A stretch of DNA of 64,000 bases from CAZFLY01 sp964519995 (GTDB taxonomy: Bacteria; Planctomycetota; Phycisphaerae; Sedimentisphaerales; Anaerobacaceae), in assembly GCA_964519995.1 (NCBI GenBank), contig CAZFLY010000003.1:1-64000 (forward strand), given 5' to 3'. A model generated the notes under the pieces. It did not search any database, was not told the origin of the DNA, and was given only the letters and a program-made list of their open reading frames with translations. Position numbers and translations under genes: made by a program. Below are positions 51,663-59,608 of the stretch, piece by piece; the stretch's first letter is position 1; every line of letters starts with the position of its first letter.

Positions 51663-53354
51663 TCACCTTATGAGGTTACTCAGTTCTCGTAGTATTTCGT
51701 TGGCCACCCTAATAGTCCTGGCGTTGGCTTGAAATCCATTTTGGGCCTGAATCAGATTCACAAACTCAGTCGCAACATCAGCGTTTGATTTCTCCAGTGA
51801 CCCTCCATGAATCGAACCTGCACCACCAGTCATTGCCTGAGTGGTAACCGCCTCGCCCGAGTTTGCCGAGGGGATGTAGTATCCACCGCCAATGCTTTCA
51901 AGGCCGGAGGGATTTTGGTATAGAGCTATCTGCAGCGTCGCCAGATTTTTCTTGATGCCGTTAGAGAAAGCGCCAATAGCGATGCCTTCATTATTAACCG
52001 ACACGGTTGAAAGCCTTCCTGCCTCGTAACCATCTTGTTCTCTCGCCACGGCAGTTGAATTGCCAGCAAACTGCGTCAGACCATCGAACTTGCCGATCGT
52101 GCCCAGACTCAAGTCCAACGTTTGTGGCGTCGCAGTATCGTGTTCAAAGGTTACCGTGAAACTCGCAGCAGTCGATCCCTGCAAACCAGCGTAAGAACCA
52201 TCTCCAGCATCAAAGGTTACGCCCTCAATCCGTCTATTCTCTGGGGTGATTTCGTAGACATTACCCGTGATTGCAGTTAGTACCATATCCCAGGTATTCA
52301 CAGTGTCGTTTCGCACAAAGGCACCGGATAGAACGTGCTTACCACCTTGGGTATCGTAAACCGCAATATTGACATTCTTGATCCCGTCACCTCCAATAGT
52401 AGTTATCTCGAAATATGCCGGCATCGTTAGTGAACCGTCACCTGAATACGACAGCGCCATATCTGTCTTGCTGTATCCGCTTATATCATCGCTTATTCGA
52501 ATTTGGCCGTTGACCTGCGACGCCGTAGCACCGCTAAGCACGTTGTTGTTTAGATGGTCAACAAAATCGCCCAGCGTCGTACCTGAGCTGACCGTAAACG
52601 TCAGGCCACTGCTAAACGCCGTTCCATCCGGATGATAACCTGAAATAGTGATTGTCCCTGACTCGCCGGGGCCTAATTGACCATCAGTGTCAGATCCCCC
52701 ACTGAACTGGTCGAGCTGATCGATCTCTGTGCTATCAGTAGCGGTCGTCCCATCATTGTATGTATAAAATACATTCGACGATATTTTATTCGTCTGCGGC
52801 ACAGTCAAAGACCCATCAGCACTCAGATTGCCAGATACGATTATCATCGATGTCTTCCGTGCCGGCATGGCCACATCATAAGGTATATGGATGTCGCTAT
52901 CACCGGGAACCTGAAACCCATCGATTTCACCCTCAGCTCCAATGCGCTGGACACGGTAACCTGTAGAAGGGTCAACCAAATCCGAATCTTCGTCCACCGC
53001 AAAGGTACCTATCCGTGTGTAGATGTCCTGTTCACCATCACTCAATACAAAATAGCCTTCTCCCTCTAATGCCACATCCAGAGGATTGCCTGTGTTGACG
53101 ATACTGCCCTGTGCCATATTCGGCGATACTCCTGATATTCCAACACCGCTACCCATCTGCTGAGGATTCGTGCCACCGATATTTCCGGTTGACTGCGAAG
53201 CCTTTTTTATGGTCTCGCTCAACAATTCCGAGAATGTTATTCTGCTGGCCTTAAATGCTGTTGTGTTGACGTTGGCAAGATTATTGCCGGCAACGTCCAA
53301 CATCTTTTGATGGGCCTGTAGCCCCGCTACTCCTGATGACAATGCAAAACCCAT
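51663..53354 (-). CDS. flgE: Flagellar hook protein FlgE
   Basis: 563 residues, at the long end for FlgE. N-terminal ALSSGVAGLQAHQKMLDVAG, NNLANVNTTAFKASRITFSE; middle NPLDVALEGEGYFVLSDGEQ; C-terminal GSLEKSNADVATEFVNLIQA, QNGFQANARTIRVANEILRE. The beta-rich D2-type region (residues ~150-420) accounts for the extra length. It follows flgD by 42 nt. Confidence 0.96.
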   Translation of the reverse strand: MGFALSSGVAGLQAHQKMLDVAGNNLANVNTTAFKASRITFSELLSETIKKASQSTGNIGGTNPQQMGSGVGISGVSPNMAQGSIVNTGNPLDVALEGEGYFVLSDGEQDIYTRIGTFAVDEDSDLVDPSTGYRVQRIGAEGEIDGFQVPGDSDIHIPYDVAMPARKTSMIIVSGNLSADGSLTVPQTNKISSNVFYTYNDGTTATDSTEIDQLDQFSGGSDTDGQLGPGESGTITISGYHPDGTAFSSGLTFTVSSGTTLGDFVDHLNNNVLSGATASQVNGQIRISDDISGYSKTDMALSYSGDGSLTMPAYFEITTIGGDGIKNVNIAVYDTQGGKHVLSGAFVRNDTVNTWDMVLTAITGNVYEITPENRRIEGVTFDAGDGSYAGLQGSTAASFTVTFEHDTATPQTLDLSLGTIGKFDGLTQFAGNSTAVAREQDGYEAGRLSTVSVNNEGIAIGAFSNGIKKNLATLQIALYQNPSGLESIGGGYYIPSANSGEAVTTQAMTGGAGSIHGGSLEKSNADVATEFVNLIQAQNGFQANARTIRVANEILRELSNLIR

Positions 53355-53395
53355 TTTTTATCTCTCCTTATATTTAAATGCCGATACCACTGTCA

Positions 53396-53776
53396 TTATT
53401 TAATGGTCATTACATCCTGAAGCTCAATTGTATAACCATCTACTACTAAAGTAATTTCACCATTCAGATTATTGTTTATCTTTTCAACTATACCACTATA
53501 GGACTCCAATACACCTGTCTCTGTTGTTACGATGAACGATACTTCTTTACCTATCAACGAACTTGCATAGGTCTGTTCTATAGTGGCAAGGATCTTCGCA
53601 AAACTTGTGTTCATCATCTCAAGGTTTTCAAGCTGTGAAAACTGCGCCAGTTGAGAGGCCATTTCCTGGTTGTCTAACGGCTCTAAGGGATTCTGGTTCT
53701 GTAATTGCGTTACGAGCAGTTTCATATAATCCGTTTGGATGTCTTTTGCTGAGGTTATAGTTGATAGTGTACTCAT
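53396..53776 (-). CDS. flgD: Hook cap protein FlgD
   Basis: 126 residues from the ATG at 53776 (AAAGG 9 nt upstream; the frame extends to 53806). The conserved FlgD N-domain is clear (DYMKLLVTQLQNQNPLEPLD, NQEMASQLAQFSQLENLEMM) and is followed by one small beta domain. The FnIII/Ig-like domain of the ~230-residue enteric protein is absent, as in the short Gram-positive forms. It is the first gene behind the sigma-54 promoter at 53848. Confidence 0.93.
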   Translation of the reverse strand: MSTLSTITSAKDIQTDYMKLLVTQLQNQNPLEPLDNQEMASQLAQFSQLENLEMMNTSFAKILATIEQTYASSLIGKEVSFIVTTETGVLESYSGIVEKINNNLNGEITLVVDGYTIELQDVMTIK

Positions 53777-53847
53777 TGCAATTGACCTTTCTTTTCTAAA
53801 ACTCAATGCCTTGTCACGCAGACCAGCAATCTACACACGCCAATTTG

Positions 53848-53863
53848 AGCAATCATCGTGCCA
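53848..53863 (-). promoter_or_regulatory. Sigma-54 promoter of the flgD hook/rod operon
   Basis: On the minus strand TGGCACGATGATTGCT, a perfect -24/-12 element and nearly identical to the flgB promoter. Start expected near 53838, about 60 nt before flgD. Confidence 0.9.
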
Positions 53864-53997
53864 CATCGAAAAAGATTAGTTGAGCCGAAATGCCTAACTG
53901 CTTCTCAAAGCAAGTGTTATTAAAAAGAATTAGTGTATTAAAACCTCAAGTAACTAAATACAATCACCCTACTCAACAAGACAGAATCTCCTCCCAT

Positions 53998-54008
53998 TCC
54001 GGAAAATC
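53998..54008. promoter_or_regulatory. Candidate enhancer for the flgD promoter
   Basis: CCGGAAAATCC here is the reverse complement of GGATTTTCCGG, which matches the half GATTTTCCGG of the second site in the fliK-flgB enhancer. It lies about 135-145 bp upstream of the flgD promoter. Confidence 0.4.
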
Positions 54009-54083
54009 CTGCCGCTTGCGCAGAAAGCATAATATCAAGCGTCACCGTTACGCACTTTAGCATCAACGCTGTGATACAGACGA

Positions 54084-54275
54084 GTCCCATAAGAAGTGAG
54101 ACAATTTAACTATAAGTTTATTCTGAACATCAATCATTACAATTCAAAGAAAGTGTCCCATAAAACTACACTATGGGCCCAAAGCTTGTATGTTTAAAAT
54201 GAACTCGTGACATTATTGGCCAGTCCCATAAAAAGATTAAAGTCGTCTTGTCTTACCTGTCGATTTGTCCCGTAT
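54084..54275. promoter_or_regulatory. Four spaced GTCCCATAA-type direct repeats upstream of the first sigma-54 activator gene
   Basis: GTCCCATAA occurs at 54084, 54155 and 54223, and GTCCCGTAT at 54267, all in the same orientation. A related CCATAAAAA lies at 55825-55833, before the sigma-54 promoter of the next operon. They are candidate operators for the activator gene; the binding protein is unknown. Confidence 0.45.
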
Positions 54276-54330
54276 CCAAAAATGACTGACAGTAGATTGT
54301 GGGGGATAACACATATGATTTCGGAATGAT

Positions 54331-55770
54331 ATGAGTTTACTACGCAGAACTGTTGTAGTAAGCAGCAAACCGGAAATTCAACAATTAGTCCAGCAGATTT
54401 GTCGGGAGGTTTTTGTGGCCGACGACCTTGCTGAGGCTTTAGAAATTACAGAAAGAATCACTCCCGATGCAGTCATCTTTGACCAAAGGTTCGCACCAAG
54501 TCACATCCGGCAATTCCTTAATGAGGCCGATAAAAACTCCATAAATACTCCAGTTATTATCATCGATAACTGTGAAAGTAACATCAACCGCTCGTCCGAA
54601 TTCTTCCGCATAGGGGTATACGATTATTTATGCGGAAGACACGATTACCATAATCTCAAATCCATCGCAGAGAACATTAAGAACAGATCAAACGCAGTTG
54701 ATTCAACAATAAACACCAGCGATTTCTATGTCGATGACATTGCCGCTTCCGCGTTAATAGTTGGTCGCAGCGAAGCAACCCAAAAGATGTTAAAGATGCT
54801 AAAGCTCATAGGTGAAAGTCAATGTAATCCAGTTTTGATCGTCGGAGAAACAGGCACCGGCAAGGAGCTTGCAGCAAAGGCAATACACAAACTGCGTCAT
54901 CCGGATCAGCCTTTCGTAGATGTGAACTGTGCGGCTTTGACAGCAAATCTTCTCGAGAGCGAACTCTTCGGACACGTCAAAGGCGCCTTCACCGGCGCAG
55001 ATCGTGATAAAATAGGTCTGCTGGAGCTGGCCGGTTCCGGCTCAATCTTTCTCGATGAGATTAGTGAGATGCCACTTGACCTGCAGGCCAAGTTGCTACG
55101 TGTCATACAAGAACAGACCTTTCGAAAAGTCGGCGGAACAAAGAATATCACGTGTAGGGCCACCTTTATAGTCTCCAGCAACCGCAACCTTAAAGATGAA
55201 ATCCTATCTAACCGATTCCGTAAGGATCTTTACTATCGCCTGACCATATGTCCTATAAACATTTCTCCGCTCAGATCACCTCAGCGTAAGGAGGACGTCA
55301 GATTGCTCGCAGATTACTTCCTTAAAAAATCCACTATCTGTCTTGAAAAACAACGGAAAATCTCCTCGTTAACTAAGTTTGCCGTCGAAGCTCTGCAGAA
55401 ATATGATTGGCCAGGCAACGTACGTGAACTACGAAACGTCATTGAACGCGCCATATTGCTGGAAAATACCGATAAAATCGGCCTTAGCAGTATCGTATTG
55501 GACCCAGCTAAACTCGAACAGACCGCAGAAAATCCCACATCCAGCTTCAAAGACTTCTCTCTCGAAAAAGTTGAACGTGAACTGATTGCTCGCGCCCTGC
55601 AGGAAACAGGCTGGCAGAAAACCCAGGCAGCGGCCCTTCTTGGTATCACAAGGGCAACCCTATACGCAAAGGTCAAGCAATATAATATAGAACGGAAGCT
55701 GTCCAGCTTGAAAAATCAGCCAAATAAGCCCGCAAAATCACCACAATCGCAACCAGTAGCAGCCCTTTAA
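54331..55770 (+). CDS. Sigma-54 activator with degenerate receiver (flagellar master regulator candidate)
   Basis: 479 residues: receiver-like domain (1-115), AAA+ domain (about 140-370) and a Fis-type helix-turn-helix (about 425-455, TQAAALLGITRATLYAKVKQ). Walker A is GETGTGKE (172-179), the sigma-54-contacting GAFTGA is at 218-223 and Walker B is SIFLDE. The receiver keeps an Asp at the phosphorylation position (VIFDQRF, Asp51) but lacks the acidic pair (VVVSSK), the conserved Thr and the Lys (YDYLCGRH), so normal phosphotransfer is unlikely; FleQ/FlrA proteins behave likewise. No kinase gene is adjacent. It lies divergent from flgD and upstream of the TPR-fliLMN-flhA operon. GGA lies 5 nt before the ATG. 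Confidence 0.9.
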   Translation: MSLLRRTVVVSSKPEIQQLVQQICREVFVADDLAEALEITERITPDAVIFDQRFAPSHIRQFLNEADKNSINTPVIIIDNCESNINRSSEFFRIGVYDYLCGRHDYHNLKSIAENIKNRSNAVDSTINTSDFYVDDIAASALIVGRSEATQKMLKMLKLIGESQCNPVLIVGETGTGKELAAKAIHKLRHPDQPFVDVNCAALTANLLESELFGHVKGAFTGADRDKIGLLELAGSGSIFLDEISEMPLDLQAKLLRVIQEQTFRKVGGTKNITCRATFIVSSNRNLKDEILSNRFRKDLYYRLTICPINISPLRSPQRKEDVRLLADYFLKKSTICLEKQRKISSLTKFAVEALQKYDWPGNVRELRNVIERAILLENTDKIGLSSIVLDPAKLEQTAENPTSSFKDFSLEKVERELIARALQETGWQKTQAAALLGITRATLYAKVKQYNIERKLSSLKNQPNKPAKSPQSQPVAAL

Positions 55771-55964
55771 TAAACAGAATTCGCATATCAAATCATCCCT
55801 TAGTCACTCACATCGTGTCTAAGACCATAAAAATTCCTTATGTGTATAACGCGTATAAAAAAATGACATTATTCCACAGAATGGACCACAAAGTTCAGAA
55901 CGACAAACCCATTTTACAGCCGAGAATGAGCACATCAGTCCAGTTTAATCCACCCTTCAGAGCC

Positions 55965-55980
55965 TGGCACAATTATTGCA
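55965..55980 (+). promoter_or_regulatory. Sigma-54 promoter of the TPR-NtrC-fliL-fliM-fliN-flhA operon
   Basis: TGGCACAATTATTGCA matches the -24/-12 consensus fully. Start expected near 55991, about 80 nt before the first ATG. The gap of 303 bp before it holds otherwise only a CATAA-AAATTCC-TTATG palindrome (55826-55842), a possible activator site. Confidence 0.85.
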
Positions 55981-56073
55981 GTGCTTTGACACTAATTAAA
56001 GTTGGACAATGCGCTTTCATGTTTTTGTACGTAAAGGCTAGCGATGGGCCTGCGAAGTCAATGTTAGTAAACT

Positions 56074-58656
56074 ATGGCCAAGAGAACCCAAAAAACTGGT
56101 CTCAAGGAACCACCTGCTGTACCGTCAGATAACGATCTCATTGTCGCTGAGCCTCCTATACAGTCGGACAGCAATGAACAGGATGTATTTAGCGGTAAGG
56201 CAGAGTCGGACTTGCCGTTTGAGGATTTACCCAAGTCAGTCTCCCCATCAATTGTAGAAAACCTTCGCTTATTCATATCAGCTATGCACAGTCGCCTTTC
56301 AACAGTCCAGAAAGCACTTGCCATCAGCATTGGCCTGACTGCGGTGGTATTAGTGTACGGCCTTCTGAAATCCCGACAACAGTCACTGCCAGTCCAACCA
56401 GTAGCACCCGCCGTCGAGCAGAGGGATCCCGTACTTGGGCAAATACCTGGGCTTACCGATGAACCAGTTGAAGGTTCAATTCCACAGGAGCCTGTTCATG
56501 CTCTCAGGCCACAATCCGCCCTCACCACTAAAGAATCAATATCCTTAAAGGCTGCCGAAACATTCTACATTACGAAAGACTACCCCAAAGCCTATACAGC
56601 TTATAAGCAACTCAGTGAGATTCTACCATCCGGCCAAGAAGAGTCACTGAGGGATTTCTTCTATCTAAGAATGGCACTTTGTGTAAAAAAAGCAGGTCGG
56701 CAAGAGCACGCTGACCGTTTGTTAAGGGCAATTGCTCTAAGCCGTTTTCCTGTAATCAGCGTATTCTCAACATACCAGCAGGCCATATCAGAAATGCAGA
56801 AAAGACAATACTTCAATGCAACAATGAAGGCCTATCAAACAATCGCTCTGGCTGAGGCCGTCGAACATCACAAGGACTGGGCCGCGGTTTTGCAGCACGA
56901 GTGTCGTTTCCTTGTAGCTGAGTCAATGACCAGAAATGCCTTGTCTCTGCTCGATGCCGATAAAGACCTTCCTCCCCAGTTATGGAGCCAAAGCCCCGAT
57001 CTTGATCCTTTCGCCAACCTCAGTGAGGCACAACTGCGTACTGTTTTGAATTCTGGCACAGATAAACTAAGCAAAGCGCTACTCGGTCCTAAGATCAACA
57101 GACTCGACCAGCTTGGCAGAACCCGATGGTCGATAATCTGCAACGGAGCATCGATTGATGAGCTATTGGCACGGTTCGCCTCCAACACCGGCTTAGATAT
57201 TCATTGGTTCAGCGACCCAACACCATCATCCCGTGAGATACTGAAAACTCTTCGCAAAAGACCTGTGACTCTCTGCCTCATAGCAGCGACGCCACAACAA
57301 CTTGTCACAACAGCAGCTGGCAGTGTCGGCCTGCTGGCACGAATGGACACAGATAAAACTGTAACAATCCTCAATCCACTCGAGCATAGTCTTTTATCAG
57401 AATACACCTCCATTCTCACAAAAGAAGCTGTTTTACTGTGGCAACGACTTCTTCTTACTTCCTACAGAGAAAGACGAATTCCAAATATCCATTTTGCACT
57501 GGCGCTATTGCAGGCCCTCCAAGGCAACCTAACCGAGGCAATCGCCGAGTATAAGCTTGTTGCCAACCGTTTTCCTCAGACTCCTCTGGCTCAATATGCT
57601 CTGTTCCAATCAAGCAAACTCAAAGTCGAGTTTAAGGACTACGTCGGAGCTCGTGAAGACCTTAAACAACTTGTCGAGCAATACCCCGGCAATGACATTG
57701 CCGATAAGGCCTGTTTGTATCTGGCCGATGCAACAATGAGGGCAAAGCTTTGGGATGAAGCTGCACGACTATACCGTAAAGTCTACAACCTTGGTCTATC
57801 TACGACATCGCAGGCTATATCTGCACTTGGAGCTGGCAAGTGCTCTTATCAGAAAAAAGATTACAATGCTGCAAACGAATGGTTAACTCGATATCTCGGC
57901 ATCGCAGCAGATTCGCAATCCTTGGACGTCTATTCCGCCTATGTGCTCCTGGGCAAAACAAAGTTAGCCCTGGGTGAACCTGATGGAGCATGTGAAGCTT
58001 TTCAGCAAGCACTAAAAGGTCCGCTGCCAAGACAACAATACATACAGACAATCTCGGCGCTCGTCGAAGCACGCATCGAGCAGGGACGCTTCGTTGAAGC
58101 TCTCAACATGCTTGAAAATACGCATACCTGGCCGTTCTCTCAGAATGAATCAGTTGAAATATTGCTTTTGAGGGCGCGTGGACTTCGCTCAATGGGCCTG
58201 CTCGACAAAGCCGTCGCTGTGCTAAGTGATATGGCACAATATCTGCCAGACCCACAACTAAAAGCCAAACTCTCATTTGAGCTGGTTAAATGCTACATCG
58301 GCAATGGTGACCTGGAGCTGGCTCGTAAGACTTTAAGTGATATCCTTGTCTATGTCGAAGCCGGCCCTCTGGCAAACGATGTAAGATACGAATTGGCGAA
58401 AGTGTGTCTAAGACTCGGCCAGAATTCCCAGAGTATTTCTATATGCCGGCAACTGCTAAATTCCAATCTCGAGCAGCAAACCAGAAGAAACGTACTAGAC
58501 CTTATGACACAAGCCTATGCCCTGCAAAAAGATTACGACAAGGCCGTTTTGACCCTGTTGGGTTCGCCCGATGCAGATAATTACACAATCACGCGAGAAA
58601 ATTTCGACAACCTAACTATCATAACGCCCACCCAAGTCGATGACGAAGTCAAATAA
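56074..58656 (+). CDS. Membrane-anchored TPR protein with a secretin-N-like segment
   Basis: 860 residues. There is a cytoplasmic N-terminus (~80 residues), one membrane helix (about 81-98), TPR-like helices (155-290), a segment at ~350-435 that resembles the STN/secretin N-terminal domain (ASIDELLARFASNTGLDIHW, then RPVTLCLIAATPQQL), and many TPRs to the end (for example YNLGLSTTSQAISALGAGKC, LVKCYIGNGDLELARKTLSD). The bulk should be periplasmic. It opens a sigma-54 operon that continues to fliL, fliM, fliN and flhA, so it is probably a flagellar accessory, perhaps a basal-body scaffold. I do not recognise a named family. Confidence 0.7.
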   Translation: MAKRTQKTGLKEPPAVPSDNDLIVAEPPIQSDSNEQDVFSGKAESDLPFEDLPKSVSPSIVENLRLFISAMHSRLSTVQKALAISIGLTAVVLVYGLLKSRQQSLPVQPVAPAVEQRDPVLGQIPGLTDEPVEGSIPQEPVHALRPQSALTTKESISLKAAETFYITKDYPKAYTAYKQLSEILPSGQEESLRDFFYLRMALCVKKAGRQEHADRLLRAIALSRFPVISVFSTYQQAISEMQKRQYFNATMKAYQTIALAEAVEHHKDWAAVLQHECRFLVAESMTRNALSLLDADKDLPPQLWSQSPDLDPFANLSEAQLRTVLNSGTDKLSKALLGPKINRLDQLGRTRWSIICNGASIDELLARFASNTGLDIHWFSDPTPSSREILKTLRKRPVTLCLIAATPQQLVTTAAGSVGLLARMDTDKTVTILNPLEHSLLSEYTSILTKEAVLLWQRLLLTSYRERRIPNIHFALALLQALQGNLTEAIAEYKLVANRFPQTPLAQYALFQSSKLKVEFKDYVGAREDLKQLVEQYPGNDIADKACLYLADATMRAKLWDEAARLYRKVYNLGLSTTSQAISALGAGKCSYQKKDYNAANEWLTRYLGIAADSQSLDVYSAYVLLGKTKLALGEPDGACEAFQQALKGPLPRQQYIQTISALVEARIEQGRFVEALNMLENTHTWPFSQNESVEILLLRARGLRSMGLLDKAVAVLSDMAQYLPDPQLKAKLSFELVKCYIGNGDLELARKTLSDILVYVEAGPLANDVRYELAKVCLRLGQNSQSISICRQLLNSNLEQQTRRNVLDLMTQAYALQKDYDKAVLTLLGSPDADNYTITRENFDNLTIITPTQVDDEVK

Positions 58657-58679
58657 TAAAACAACCGGTTAAAAGAGCT

Positions 58680-59576
58680 ATGAACCACAAAGCCAATAAG
58701 CTGATCCGAATTAAAAGACCAAGAAGAAAAACTCTTGTATACAAGCATAGGACATTTGTTTTCAAGAGTTCGCTGCCGGCCTTTGTTTTACATTTGTTCA
58801 TAATCTGGCTGCTTATCTGCGGCTCACCTAAGCATCTTGTGTCCGCAAAGACACAGTCCGACAATAATACTCCTAAAGATCCGCCGGCGCAGACTGCCGA
58901 TAATCCGTCGCACGGTACCGGCGTTACATCCGGACCAACTAATCAGTTCGAGCAGCAGTTGTGGCGAAACAGAATCAGTACCCCCAAAAGCCAAGAGCAC
59001 AGCAAGTCCAAAGATGAGCTTCAAAATCTAATCGAAAAAATCAGGTCGGTCAGATTCAAAAAAGATCAATCAACAATAGCAACTATCAAGCCAAGTTTAA
59101 CTGCCGAACCAAACGAAAAAATTATAACCTTTGAAGACTGGCCACAGCCGATCCCTAAAAGACAGCCTGAAATAACCTCCGACCCGCGATTGCCATACAA
59201 ACCGGTGACTGAACAGACCCTGCGAATGCTCGAAGATCTATCGAGAGATCCAGGCAAACTACATAATCCCCTTGCTCTTGCTGAAATACTATTTCTCAGC
59301 GGTCATCTTAAACAGGCCGCGACTTTCTACCAGCAGGCTCTCACTCTAATGAATCTCGATGATATTACTTCAACAGAAAATAGAGCCTGGGTTCTATTTC
59401 AAATAGGCAACTGTTTGCAGAACACTGATTTGTCGGCAGCAAAAAAAGTGTACACACAATTGATAACAGAACATCCCGATTCGCTGTGGGCTGATTTGGC
59501 AAAGGCTCGAGCGAAAGTGGTTGAGTGGTATCAGATAGACAAACCTCGCCAACTTATAAACGAATATGGATTATAG
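58680..59576 (+). CDS. Membrane-anchored hypothetical protein with C-terminal TPRs
   Basis: 298 residues. A basic N-terminus precedes a membrane helix (about 30-50, PAFVLHLFIIWLLICGSPK). A disordered Pro/Ser/Gln/Lys region (55-160) leads to two or three TPR-like repeats (LAEILFLSGHLKQAATFYQQ, WVLFQIGNCLQNTDLSAAKK, VYTQLITEHPDSLWADLAKA). It resembles the preceding protein in architecture and follows it by 23 nt, so the two may work together at the flagellar base. No known family recognised. Confidence 0.65.
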   Translation: MNHKANKLIRIKRPRRKTLVYKHRTFVFKSSLPAFVLHLFIIWLLICGSPKHLVSAKTQSDNNTPKDPPAQTADNPSHGTGVTSGPTNQFEQQLWRNRISTPKSQEHSKSKDELQNLIEKIRSVRFKKDQSTIATIKPSLTAEPNEKIITFEDWPQPIPKRQPEITSDPRLPYKPVTEQTLRMLEDLSRDPGKLHNPLALAEILFLSGHLKQAATFYQQALTLMNLDDITSTENRAWVLFQIGNCLQNTDLSAAKKVYTQLITEHPDSLWADLAKARAKVVEWYQIDKPRQLINEYGL

Positions 59577-59608
59577 GCTCTTTAGACCTAAAATGGAGTT
59601 TCTTACAA

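Noticed and set aside
55815..56132. 105-residue plus-strand frame before the large TPR gene
   Set aside because: It spans the perfect sigma-54 promoter at 55965 and overlaps the start of the TPR gene in another frame; no homology signs.
57700..57715. GCCGATAA inside the TPR gene as a sigma-28 -10
   Set aside because: It encodes Ala-Asp-Lys in a conserved frame, has no -35 and lies within an operon; similar matches in fliM and elsewhere are also coding chance.
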